Below are positions 15,349 to 22,981 of a stretch of DNA of 40,893 bases, piece by piece; the stretch's first letter is position 1; each line of letters begins with the position of its first letter. This DNA comes from Candidatus Heimdallarchaeota archaeon. GTDB taxonomy: Archaea; Asgardarchaeota; Heimdallarchaeia; Heimdallarchaeales; Kariarchaeaceae. The notes beneath the pieces were generated by a model. The model made no database searches and was not told where the DNA came from. It worked only from the letters and a program-made list of their open reading frames with translations. The DNA is taken from NCBI GenBank assembly GCA_027077875.1, contig JALWRB010000422.1:1-40893 (forward strand). Reading direction: 5' to 3'. Position numbers and translations under genes: made by a program.

Positions 15349-16192
15349 CCTGCTCAAACATCCTGAGAAGGCGCTTGAACTCAGTAGCAATCAGGTGCGG
15401 GAAGTCCTGTACACTGCCTCCAACGTCTTGAAGAGGCAGAGGAAGCTTCTTGATCTCCCGGCTGAAAGGACGCTTATAGTGGGCGATATTCATGGTGATC
15501 TTACGTCTGTTCAGAAGGCATTTGACCTTCTCTCGGAGCAGAAGGTCGACCGGATAATCTTCAACGGTGACGTAGTGGACCGCGGACCCGAGATGATCGA
15601 GTGCGTTGTCGCTATCCTCGCCAACCTGGCCCTGTACCCAGAGCAGATATATTTCCTCAGAGGTAACCACGAAATACGGAGTGTGAACTCCTTCTATGGT
15701 TTCAGGGGATTCGTCTCCAACTACTGGCTGAACACATACGAGGACTTCCAGATGACCTTTAACAAGCTCCCTATTGCCGCGAAGCTCGGGGACTCGATCT
15801 TTGTCACACACGGTGGTATCCCGACAGAGACTGTCTATTTCCACATGATGCGACTAGAGCTTAAGAAATCCGAACCCACTCCTGGATCGACTGACTGGCA
15901 GTTCATCTGGAACGATCCTGACGGACGTCTTCGGCGATTCGGATCCTCGGTCCGTGGCGAGGGGTGCTACCGATTCGGTAGGGATGCCTTCGATGAGTTC
16001 ATGGAGCTTCACGATCTGGACTACTTCATCCGGTCCCACTCAGTTGTGAAATCAGGATATAGATGGCAGTTCAACGACCGCTTGCTCACTGTTTTCTCAT
16101 CAAAGGCTGGGCCGTATAGGAAAGTCACACCTCATTTCGCGAAGATTACTGAGGATCTCGAAATCGAATTGATTCGGGTAAGGGATCTCTAA
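15326..16192 (+). CDS. PPP-family serine/threonine protein phosphatase
   Basis: 288 residues. All the metal and catalytic motifs of the PP1/PP2A superfamily are present: GDIHG at 53-57, GDVVDRG at 81-87, GNHE at 113-116, then VTHGGIP and the C-terminal IRSHS. These hold two metal ions and activate water for phosphoester hydrolysis. The enzyme is soluble. The start is the ATG at 15326, because GGAGG (15315-15319) lies six bases before it; the in-frame ATG at 15320 would touch the ribosome binding site. It is translationally linked to the GNAT gene and lies three bases ahead of the JAMM gene. Its protein substrates are unknown. Confidence 0.93.
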   Translation: MAEIRIVDLLKHPEKALELSSNQVREVLYTASNVLKRQRKLLDLPAERTLIVGDIHGDLTSVQKAFDLLSEQKVDRIIFNGDVVDRGPEMIECVVAILANLALYPEQIYFLRGNHEIRSVNSFYGFRGFVSNYWLNTYEDFQMTFNKLPIAAKLGDSIFVTHGGIPTETVYFHMMRLELKKSEPTPGSTDWQFIWNDPDGRLRRFGSSVRGEGCYRFGRDAFDEFMELHDLDYFIRSHSVVKSGYRWQFNDRLLTVFSSKAGPYRKVTPHFAKITEDLEIELIRVRDL

Positions 16193-16195
16193 CGG

Positions 16196-16612
16196 GTGGT
16201 TCAGCTGCTTAGGATTAGCAGGGATGTTATCTCAGAGATCATCGAACATTGCATAAACGGATATCCGCTTGAGGTTTGTGGGTTCCTGATGTCCGATGGT
16301 GAGAGCATAGTGTCTGTTGAACCGGTCGCCAATGTGACCAGTTCTGATCCCAGAAGAACCTATACCATCGATCCATTCGATCTCATACGCGTTGACGACA
16401 ATGCTGCAGAGGCCGGTCTTGAGGTCATAGGGAACTACCACTCCCATCCCAATCATCCTCCCGAGCCGTCAGAAACGGACAGGGCCTCTGCAGTTTCAAA
16501 CTGGATCTACGCAGTGATCTCCGTGACTAAGGACAATGCCAACATCAGATTCTGGAAGTTAATCGATGGAGTATTCAAAGAAATCGAGGTGGAGATACTT
16601 GGTGACTCCTAG
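16196..16612 (+). CDS. JAMM/MPN metalloprotease (possible deubiquitinase-like isopeptidase)
   Basis: 138 residues, a minimal JAMM domain. The zinc set is complete: Glu26 (PLEVCGFL), then HSHPNHPPEPSETD giving His82, His84, Ser92 and Asp95, an exact HxHx7Sx2D. Such enzymes cleave isopeptide bonds of ubiquitin-like proteins or process small sulphur carriers. No ubiquitin, E1, E2 or sulphur-carrier gene is in the window, so the partner is unknown. The start is GTG, three bases after the phosphatase stop, so it belongs to that operon. Its stop overlaps the convergent oxidoreductase gene by four bases. Confidence 0.9.
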   Translation: MVQLLRISRDVISEIIEHCINGYPLEVCGFLMSDGESIVSVEPVANVTSSDPRRTYTIDPFDLIRVDDNAAEAGLEVIGNYHSHPNHPPEPSETDRASAVSNWIYAVISVTKDNANIRFWKLIDGVFKEIEVEILGDS

Positions 16613-18777
16613 TATTGTATCGGTGAAATTGTAACTTCTACCCGTTTGAACACTGGTGTCTTGGACTGGGGGTCGAACTCTCGTGGTACGATAACATTAC
16701 CTTCTGGATAGTACATTCCTACATTTCCCATTCTGATATCATAAGACACGACCTGAACTGTAAGTTCACCTGCAGCAGATCGAATTCTCACGTACTCTCC
16801 GTCTTTTATTCCGAGGTTAGCGATGTCCTCCGGATTCATCAGAACCACATCTCGGTGCATCGTTCCTCTGTACAAGTCCTGTTCCTCATAGATAATTGAG
16901 TTGAACTGTCCTTCTGATCTGAAGGTTGTGAGGTTAAATCTTCCCTCGGATGGACGGGCATCAGGGGGAGAGAGGACCTCAAGCTGGGCCCTTCCCGTAT
17001 CGGTAGAGAATTTCTTCTCATGGTAGATCCTTCCCGGAATGGTGAACTCCTCGTTCACCACATCTGAGATCCTCTCGAGACCCGGAACTACCATAGATAT
17101 TAGACGTCTGATCTTATCGGTATCCACCAGAGAATTCCACTCAATTGAATTGTTCCCAAAGAGTTGGTTCGCTATCTTCGTGATGATCTCGATCTCTGAG
17201 GGAAGATCTTTGACTGGTGGTCTTGCGCCTCCCTCGGAGTACCTTACGAAATTGAACATGGATTCCTGAGTGGTATACCGACTTTCCTCGTCTCTCGTCC
17301 TGACAGGGAGGATAAGGGATGTTCTCCCTTGTCCCACTAAGTGTCCAAAGTTGAGCGTAGTGGAAAGCTGAATCGTGAACGGAACTTTGGAGAGGGATCT
17401 CTTTGCCCATTCGGTGTCTGGGTTGGATGACAGTAGGTTCCCACCAAGGTAGAAGGCCACATCCACCTTCTCCTCATCCATGGCTTTCATACAGGCATAG
17501 GTATCAAATCCCTCGTGATCTGGGACCTTAAGTCCCAGTTTGTCCCCGATTCTCTGTACCATCTTTGGCTTAAGTTTTGGGACGACACCGACTGTTCCTA
17601 CTCCTTGAACGTTGCTGTGTCCCCTGAGAGGAAGTAGCCCTGCCCCTTCTTTCCCGACCATACCCAGCATAAGTGCAAGAGCAGAAATCATCCGCACGGA
17701 CTCGACACCATGCTTCTGGTGGGTAATACCCATGGCCCACGAGAAGATTATGTTCTCAGAGCTGACAAGAAGGTCGCAGAATGTATCTAACTCTTTCCTG
17801 TCCAGCCCAGAGAACTCAAGTAATTTGTTGTAGTCGCTGGATTCAATGTCTGATCTCCAAGAGTCGAAATTGTCACAGTACCTCTTCATCCGCTCCTTGT
17901 CCACTCGATCCTCCTGCCAGAGCTTCACTGCTGCAGCTTTGAGAAATGCCATGTCTCCCCCACAATGCGGTTGTAAGTAATGGGAGGCTATTTCGTTGGT
18001 GAAGAAAAGGCTTTTCACCTCACTTGGTATCGAGAATCTCTGCAGCCCAATCTCCTTTAGGGGATTGATAACCACGACATTCCCTCCCCTCTCACGCAAT
18101 GCCATTAATTGGGTCATGAATCTCGGGTGGTTGCTCGAAGGATTAGCTCCGATGAGAATGAGAAGATCCGAACGGGTAACGTCCTCTAGGGTTACCGTTG
18201 CGGTACCCGATCCGAAAGTCTGACCCAACCCAACTCCAGATGCCTGGTGGCAGTAATAACTACAGTTGTTTACATGATTACTCCCCTGCTGTCTGGCCAT
18301 GAGCTGAAGGAGGAATGCTGCCTCATTTGATGATCTACCCGAAGCATAGTAGATTGTTCGTTCTGGAGTGGCTCTAAGCATCTTCTCATGGATCATACTG
18401 AAGGCATCATCCCATGATATGGGTCGGAAGTGTGTGTCCCCCTCTTCACGAAGCAGAGGATGCCCGAGCCTTCCAAGACTCTCTAGCTTCTTCGGTGACA
18501 TGGCTATGAGAGCCTCAATGCTATTCTTCGCCCAGAATTCCCTCTTAATAGCTGGTCTTAGATCCTGTACGATCGCCTGCATGGCTTTCTTACAGACTTG
18601 GAAGCCCTGTCCCAGCTCATTCCTCATCCCTTTCATTCCCAGTGCACAGGCCTTGCAGGTATTCCTGCGTCTAAGAGCTCCGAGCAATCTGTGGGGTCCG
18701 CCCGCCTTCATAGACATGACGAATGAGTACTTCACCGCGTTCCACCCTCCGCCACGCTTTGGAATCTTCTTGCTCAT
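16609..18777 (-). CDS. Molybdopterin oxidoreductase, FdhF/YdeP type
   Basis: 722 residues. The N-terminus (RGGGWNAVKYS..., then NTCKACALGMKG with Cys41 and Cys44, and VCKKA) follows the YdeP branch of the formate-dehydrogenase alpha family rather than the four-Cys iron-sulphur pattern of classical FdhF. The molybdenum-ligand region reads NNCSYYCHQASGVGL; the Cys before His-Gln is the expected ligand, and no in-frame TGA is needed. Later segments include ILIGANPSSNHPR, GHSNVQGVGTVG and the C-terminal MoCo dinucleotide-binding domain (MNPEDIANLGIKDGEYVRIRS). There is no Tat signal, so it is cytosolic. The natural substrate of YdeP-type enzymes is not settled, and the gene stands alone without electron-transfer subunits. 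Confidence 0.88.
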   Translation of the reverse strand: MSKKIPKRGGGWNAVKYSFVMSMKAGGPHRLLGALRRRNTCKACALGMKGMRNELGQGFQVCKKAMQAIVQDLRPAIKREFWAKNSIEALIAMSPKKLESLGRLGHPLLREEGDTHFRPISWDDAFSMIHEKMLRATPERTIYYASGRSSNEAAFLLQLMARQQGSNHVNNCSYYCHQASGVGLGQTFGSGTATVTLEDVTRSDLLILIGANPSSNHPRFMTQLMALRERGGNVVVINPLKEIGLQRFSIPSEVKSLFFTNEIASHYLQPHCGGDMAFLKAAAVKLWQEDRVDKERMKRYCDNFDSWRSDIESSDYNKLLEFSGLDRKELDTFCDLLVSSENIIFSWAMGITHQKHGVESVRMISALALMLGMVGKEGAGLLPLRGHSNVQGVGTVGVVPKLKPKMVQRIGDKLGLKVPDHEGFDTYACMKAMDEEKVDVAFYLGGNLLSSNPDTEWAKRSLSKVPFTIQLSTTLNFGHLVGQGRTSLILPVRTRDEESRYTTQESMFNFVRYSEGGARPPVKDLPSEIEIITKIANQLFGNNSIEWNSLVDTDKIRRLISMVVPGLERISDVVNEEFTIPGRIYHEKKFSTDTGRAQLEVLSPPDARPSEGRFNLTTFRSEGQFNSIIYEEQDLYRGTMHRDVVLMNPEDIANLGIKDGEYVRIRSAAGELTVQVVSYDIRMGNVGMYYPEGNVIVPREFDPQSKTPVFKRVEVTISPIQY

Positions 18778-18780
18778 TAA

Positions 18781-18809
18781 TTGCTATCCTGAAGAATAGC
18801 AAATAATAG
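18781..18809 (-). promoter_or_regulatory. Oxidoreductase promoter with perfect inverted repeat
   Basis: TTGCTAT-CCTGAAGA-ATAGCAA (18781-18802) is a perfect seven-base inverted repeat with an eight-base spacer. It starts four bases before the ATG at 18777. It overlaps the TATA-like ACTATTATTTGC (minus strand, about 18799-18810). Binding here would block transcription of the oxidoreductase. Confidence 0.5.
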
Positions 18810-18835
18810 TTTGCAAAGGAGTGTAGAATACAAGG

Positions 18836-18842
18836 ATTTAAG
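18836..18842 (+). promoter_or_regulatory. TATA box for the GINS gene
   Basis: ATTTAAG is centred about 31 bases before the ATG at 18870, leaving a leader of about five bases. Confidence 0.4.
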
Positions 18843-18869
18843 TCAGAGTTTGGCGGAAAGACAATACGT

Positions 18870-19409
18870 ATGAAGCAGGCGTTCCAAGAGGAGATGCGGA
18901 GAATCGAGTGGGAGTTCGAGGAGGAGAAAATAGAGGTTCAAGCACTCCGAGATTTTGGTACGCTGGACATTGAGAACTACCACTTGTCCCTGAGGAAGGA
19001 CGATATCATTCAACTCCCTCTCTGGCTTGCTGAAGTACTCATCGATGAGGGTATTGTCCGCTACCACCGTGACCAGCAAGTTGATCTCAACCGCCTTCTG
19101 CAGATATCCTATGACGAGAACAAAAGCAGCTCGTTGGTCGAGCTCAATACCTCCATGTTCATCCGTAGGGTGAAGGAGGAGATCAGAAGGTTGGAGCAAG
19201 AGAGTGGTATAATGGCTGTTCGGAAACTGACCTCGATGAAGGGGTCCTTCAATAAAATCATGAGGGCACGCATCAAGAAGATCATGACCTACGCTCAGAG
19301 CACGGATCAAGAGTCCAAGAATAAGCGACTGTTCAGTGCCGAAGAAGAATGGATCTACTACCGGATGAGGGAACTCTTCGAGAGCTGGACTGATTTGTTA
19401 TCGGATTAG
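18870..19409 (+). CDS. GINS complex subunit, Gins23 (Psf2/Psf3) type
   Basis: 179 residues. GINS joins MCM and Cdc45/RecJ-like protein in the replicative helicase. The diagnostic segment IIQLPLWLAEVLIDEGIVRY is at about 46-65 and matches the small beta domain of Psf3/Psf2-type subunits (LPxWLAxxL). The C-terminal 90 residues are helical (the A domain), with FSAEEEWIYYRMRELFESW at the end. The B-then-A order is that of Gins23; in Gins51/15 the order is reversed. The first 25 residues form a charged helix. It is convergent with the C2H2 gene, with only two bases between the stops. Confidence 0.75.
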   Translation: MKQAFQEEMRRIEWEFEEEKIEVQALRDFGTLDIENYHLSLRKDDIIQLPLWLAEVLIDEGIVRYHRDQQVDLNRLLQISYDENKSSSLVELNTSMFIRRVKEEIRRLEQESGIMAVRKLTSMKGSFNKIMRARIKKIMTYAQSTDQESKNKRLFSAEEEWIYYRMRELFESWTDLLSD

Positions 19410-19411
19410 GT

Positions 19412-19963
19412 TCAGAGATACTCGGGCTCGAGACTGTACTTTTTCACCGTCTTGAGCGGCTCTTCCTCTGTCGTATAGACCTTTACTTTGTTGTGAGTCT
19501 GGTCGATATGCTCATAGAGCTCTTCCTTGGACGTACACTGAATACCGCATGGACACATGAAGTGGACATCTCTCATGTGGGAGATCCTATCTCTTTCTCT
19601 CAACTCAATTTTACAGACATTGCACCTAGGGGTATGCTCATCCTTTACATGTATCTTAAGATCAGATTTTGAGGCAAAGCGCTTCTTACACTTTCGACAT
19701 TCTACCGTAAGGTGCTTGGCATTGAGATGAAGCTGCCATCCCTTTCTTGTCTCCATTTCCTTCTCGCAAAACTCGCAGATCCACTTCTTGTGCTTTGCGT
19801 CCATATGCTGTTTCAGGCTGAAGGAGGATAATAGAATCTTGTCGCATTTCTCGCATTTGAATCCGTGATTCTTGGAGTGTACATGCTGCTCAAGACCCAA
19901 TCGATGTTCGAAGGATTTCTCGCATTTCTCACATTTGAATGGTATCTTCTGTCCCTCTTTCAA
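19412..19963 (-). CDS. Six-finger C2H2 zinc-finger protein
   Basis: 183 residues built almost entirely of C2H2-like zinc fingers. I count six, starting near residues 11, 36, 63, 87, 113 and 134: CEKC...HVHSKNH, CEKC...HMDAKH, CEFC...HLNAKH, CRKC...HVKDEH, CNVC...HMRDVH and CPCGIQC...HIDQTH. The linkers are short and the HxxxxH/HxxxH spacing is conserved. The tail (about residues 155-183) is acidic and probably unstructured. Arrays this long are typical of eukaryotes and rare in archaea. It may bind nucleic acid or protein. The start appears to be TTG at 19963, with an AT-rich TATA-like stretch (19987-20000) about 30 bases upstream, and no ATG fits. Confidence 0.85.
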   Translation of the reverse strand: MKEGQKIPFKCEKCEKSFEHRLGLEQHVHSKNHGFKCEKCDKILLSSFSLKQHMDAKHKKWICEFCEKEMETRKGWQLHLNAKHLTVECRKCKKRFASKSDLKIHVKDEHTPRCNVCKIELRERDRISHMRDVHFMCPCGIQCTSKEELYEHIDQTHNKVKVYTTEEEPLKTVKKYSLEPEYL

Positions 19964-20034
19964 CGTCGATCAGTCCAAGATAGGATTGGATTAAATTAAA
20001 TGTTTCCTTATTCAGAGATATAACAAGAGGATTT

Positions 20035-21465
20035 TTAGTACGCTTGTGCGACGTACACTCTCTGGACGCCCTTGTTCCCACAGACGACACAGGGACCTGT
20101 AGGCTCTTCCTTGACATCTTCGCGAGTTCCTCTGATCTCAGATGACATCTGATCTTTGATATTCTCTGCACAGGCGACATCTCCGCACCAGTTCACACGT
20201 GCAAATCCCCTTTCATTCTGCATACGGGTCTTGAGTTTCTCGAAATCATCGATGTCCACAATGAAGCCGTCTAGGATCTCATCTGCCTTCTTCTTCAAAC
20301 CTGCTTGGATCTCATCCATGTGTTTCTTGAGTTCTGTGAAGAGTTCGTCACGGTTGACGGGGATCTTCTCACCGGTGTCTCTTCGGACCAGAAGAACGGA
20401 GTTGTTTTTCAGGTCACGGGGTCCGATTTCAAGTCTAATGGGTGTACCTTTCATCTCGTACTCTGCGAATTTCCAGCCTGCGGTGTAGTTATCCCGGGTA
20501 TCAGCGTGCACTTTGTACCCTGCTCGCTTCACTTCCTCCTCAAGGGTCTTACATGCCTCAATGACTCCCTCGCTCTTCCCTTTAAAGACGATGGGAACGA
20601 TGGCTACTTGGAGGGGTGCCACACTGGGAGGGAGAATTAGTCCCTGATCATCACCATGGAGGGCGATAAGCGCTGCGAGTACTCGTGTGCTCACCCCGTA
20701 GCATGTCTGGTGAACGAGCTTAGTGGATCCGTCGACATCTTGGAACTTGATATCGAAGACCTTAGCGAATGACTGTCCAAGGTTATGGGTGGTTCCGATT
20801 TGTAGTGCCCTTCCGTCGGGAAGGATGGAGTCGTAAGCAATTGAATAGTCTGCGCCAGGGAAGGTGTCGTGGGGGGGACGTCTGAGTGTGAGGTATGACA
20901 GTCCTAGGGCATCAAAGAGTGCCTCGTAGATCTTCATAGACTCCTCCACTTGGAGTTTTGCCTCCTCCGCTGAACTATGGCAGGTGTGGGCCTCCGACCA
21001 CTGAAATTCCCTATCCCTGAGCAAGGGTCGTGTCTCCTTGGTGTCCATCCTGATGATATTTGCCCACTGGTTAATTTTAAGGGGGAGGTCCCCGTGACTC
21101 TTTATCCACTGTGCATACATATGGTACATGATCGTCTCCGATGTAGGTCTCAGAGCGAATTTTTCTTTCAGTTCAGTGTCTCCTACTTTGGTGACCCATG
21201 CGACCTCGGGTACAAATCCGTCGAAGTGCTCACTCTCTCTTGTGAGAAATTCCTCAGGGATGAAGAGGGGGAAGTAAGCATTCTGATGATTGGTGGCCTT
21301 GAATTCCTTGTTCAGGATCTCTTTGACCTTTTCCCATATTTCATATCCGTTGGGGAGTATCACGTTAGCTCCTTTGATGGGGGTCCTAACGTCGATGATG
21401 TTACCTCTGAGAAGGATCTCGGAGTACCATTTTGAAAAGTCTGACTTGGGGTTATCTAAGGGCAT
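20035..21465 (-). CDS. proS: Prolyl-tRNA synthetase, archaeal/eukaryal type
   Basis: 476 residues, the usual size for the archaeal form without the bacterial editing insertion. It is a class II synthetase: the motif 2 region reads LRPTSETIMY...NQWANIIRMDTKETRPLLRDREFQWSEAHT, followed by the proline pocket region, an anticodon-binding domain with VAIVPIVFK and KVHADTRDNYTAGWKF, and a zinc-binding C-terminal domain. That domain has CGDVACAE and CVVCGNK and ends in Tyr, as in archaeal/eukaryal ProRS. It charges tRNA-Pro. The ATG start has GAGGTG about nine bases upstream, and a TATA-like element lies near 21510-21519. Confidence 0.97.
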   Translation of the reverse strand: MPLDNPKSDFSKWYSEILLRGNIIDVRTPIKGANVILPNGYEIWEKVKEILNKEFKATNHQNAYFPLFIPEEFLTRESEHFDGFVPEVAWVTKVGDTELKEKFALRPTSETIMYHMYAQWIKSHGDLPLKINQWANIIRMDTKETRPLLRDREFQWSEAHTCHSSAEEAKLQVEESMKIYEALFDALGLSYLTLRRPPHDTFPGADYSIAYDSILPDGRALQIGTTHNLGQSFAKVFDIKFQDVDGSTKLVHQTCYGVSTRVLAALIALHGDDQGLILPPSVAPLQVAIVPIVFKGKSEGVIEACKTLEEEVKRAGYKVHADTRDNYTAGWKFAEYEMKGTPIRLEIGPRDLKNNSVLLVRRDTGEKIPVNRDELFTELKKHMDEIQAGLKKKADEILDGFIVDIDDFEKLKTRMQNERGFARVNWCGDVACAENIKDQMSSEIRGTREDVKEEPTGPCVVCGNKGVQRVYVAQAY

Positions 21466-21578
21466 TCGATTTACACCTCATGGAATCTGTTGCTGTCTCG
21501 TCTCTTCTCATAAATCTGTTAAAGTGGAAGATATTCACCTAGCATAGGTTCCTCACACGGCGATTCTCGTCGTTATAC

Positions 21579-22484
21579 TTAAGTCTCTCGGTGCGTTTTC
21601 CGGTTGACGAGGTAGACCCCAATTGTCGTTAGGACGAAGGCGATGATGTAGATGAAAGAGAAGTTTTCATGGAGGATGAGTACTGAGAAGAAGAGTCCCA
21701 TCAGAGGTACGAAGTTGACAAAGATGCTGGTTTTTGTCGGACCCAAGTGCTTCACACCAGTGCTGAAGAGCACGTTAGCAGCAGCGGCAGCGAACAGTCC
21801 GAGATAGATAAGGGCAAACCAGGACTCGGTGGACACACCGACTTCCCATGGTCTCTCGAAGAGTGAGAGCAGACCGAGGGCTATCCACCCATACAGAGTC
21901 ACCCAAAATTGGTACCTCAGGGGGGTGACCTCCTTGAAGATCGGTCGGGAGAAGCTGGTTGCTGTAGCCCAGACAAGTGCTCCCCCAAATATCACAAAGT
22001 TGCCAAGAAGGGGGTTAAGTCCCGTGGAATTGGGCGACAGGAGGAAGATGAGTGAGACTCCTCCAAAGGCGATGAGAAGACCCATGACCCTGTTTAGGGT
22101 CAGTTTTTCGTCCCTATAGAGCTGTGAGGAGATTACCGCGGTAAGTGTGGGGTTCAGCGCGATGATGAGTGAAGCGTCTGACGAGCTTGTGAATCTCAAG
22201 CCCGTGAGGTAGAGAAAATTATACAGTGATACCTGCAAGAATCCCAGGATAACCAGCTTCGGATGGAACTTTCTAGGTACACTAATGGACTTCTCCTTGG
22301 CGAGAACCACTAGGCTGAGAGCAGGAAAGGCAAAGGAGAACCTCCAGAATGCAGCAGTCAATGATGCGCCGTTAAAGTTTGTGGCTATGATCTTACCGAC
22401 GGGCCATGCGAGTCCCCAGAATATCACTGTTATAGTCATCCCGATGTAGGAGAGTTTCTCCGCTCTGTTCACACTATTGATCAA
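21579..22484 (-). CDS. EamA/DMT-family transporter
   Basis: 301 residues with about ten hydrophobic segments in two repeats of five, the EamA (drug/metabolite transporter) layout. The first repeat starts with a segment like VIFWGLAWPVGKIIATN, and the second ends in VLILHENFSFIYIIAFVLTTIGVYLVNRK. These inner-membrane carriers export or import amino acids, nucleosides or other metabolites; the substrate cannot be read here. The start is TTG at 22484 (or GTG 12 bases further in). It follows the dCMP deaminase stop by 29 bases and likely shares a transcript with it and the HDAC gene. Confidence 0.85.
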   Translation of the reverse strand: MINSVNRAEKLSYIGMTITVIFWGLAWPVGKIIATNFNGASLTAAFWRFSFAFPALSLVVLAKEKSISVPRKFHPKLVILGFLQVSLYNFLYLTGLRFTSSSDASLIIALNPTLTAVISSQLYRDEKLTLNRVMGLLIAFGGVSLIFLLSPNSTGLNPLLGNFVIFGGALVWATATSFSRPIFKEVTPLRYQFWVTLYGWIALGLLSLFERPWEVGVSTESWFALIYLGLFAAAAANVLFSTGVKHLGPTKTSIFVNFVPLMGLFFSVLILHENFSFIYIIAFVLTTIGVYLVNRKTHRET

Positions 22485-22513
22485 TTGTCTTGGATTTCAA
22501 CCCTTTGTTTGTC

Positions 22514-22948
22514 CTAACTCAATTTGTTCAGGTCAATCAGCTCGATATCAAGTTCCTCGGCTATCTTAATGATTTTTTCATCTCTGTAGAATTCGAGGTA
22601 GTAAATTCGTTTGATCCCCGCATTCACGATAAGTTTAAAGCAGTAGAAGCAGGGGGAAGCGGTTACATAGATTTCTGAGTTGTTGATGTTCACCCCATGT
22701 TTGGCAGCTTGGATAATGGCATTCGCCTCGGCATGGACTGTCCGGATGCAATGTCCGTTCACCACCATACACCCGACCTCAGTACAGTGGGGTAGGCCTT
22801 TTATCGAGCCATTATACCCCGTTGAGAGAATGTTTCTGTCCTTTATGATCACAGCTCCGACACTCTTCCTCGGACATGTGCTCCTCGTCGCTACCTGCTT
22901 GGCAAGTTCACCGAAATACACCTCCCATGATGGTCTCTGGTCTGTCAC
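22514..22948 (-). CDS. dCMP deaminase-like zinc cytidine deaminase
   Basis: 144 residues. The zinc-dependent deaminase motifs are HAEANAI near residue 70 and SPCFYC near 96 (HxE and PCxxC). The N-terminus has WEVYFGELAKQVATRSTCPRKSVGAVIIKD, and TGYNGSIKGLPHC is the substrate loop typical of dCMP deaminase. The enzyme converts dCMP to dUMP for dTTP synthesis. An extra Cys pair (HCTEVGC) matches the second metal site seen in some dCMP deaminases. Related ComEB proteins look similar. It lies 33 bases downstream of the HDAC-family gene on the same strand. Confidence 0.92.
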   Translation of the reverse strand: MTDQRPSWEVYFGELAKQVATRSTCPRKSVGAVIIKDRNILSTGYNGSIKGLPHCTEVGCMVVNGHCIRTVHAEANAIIQAAKHGVNINNSEIYVTASPCFYCFKLIVNAGIKRIYYLEFYRDEKIIKIAEELDIELIDLNKLS

Positions 22949-22981
22949 TAGCTGTTGTAGTGCTCTTCTGTTTAAAATTCT

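Noticed and set aside
16196..16612. A ubiquitin-modification locus around the JAMM gene
   Set aside because: No ubiquitin-like, E1, E2 or RING gene is in the window, so only the enzyme itself can be claimed.
16609..18777. Selenocysteine in the molybdopterin oxidoreductase
   Set aside because: The expected ligand position is an ordinary Cys codon and the frame has no internal TGA.
18368..18799. Plus-strand frame opposite the molybdopterin oxidoreductase start
   Set aside because: It is a shadow of the conserved N-terminus of that enzyme, with no recognisable protein.
20977..21435. Plus-strand open frame of about 150 codons opposite proS
   Set aside because: It mirrors a strongly conserved ProRS segment; its own product has no domain and no promoter or ribosome binding site.
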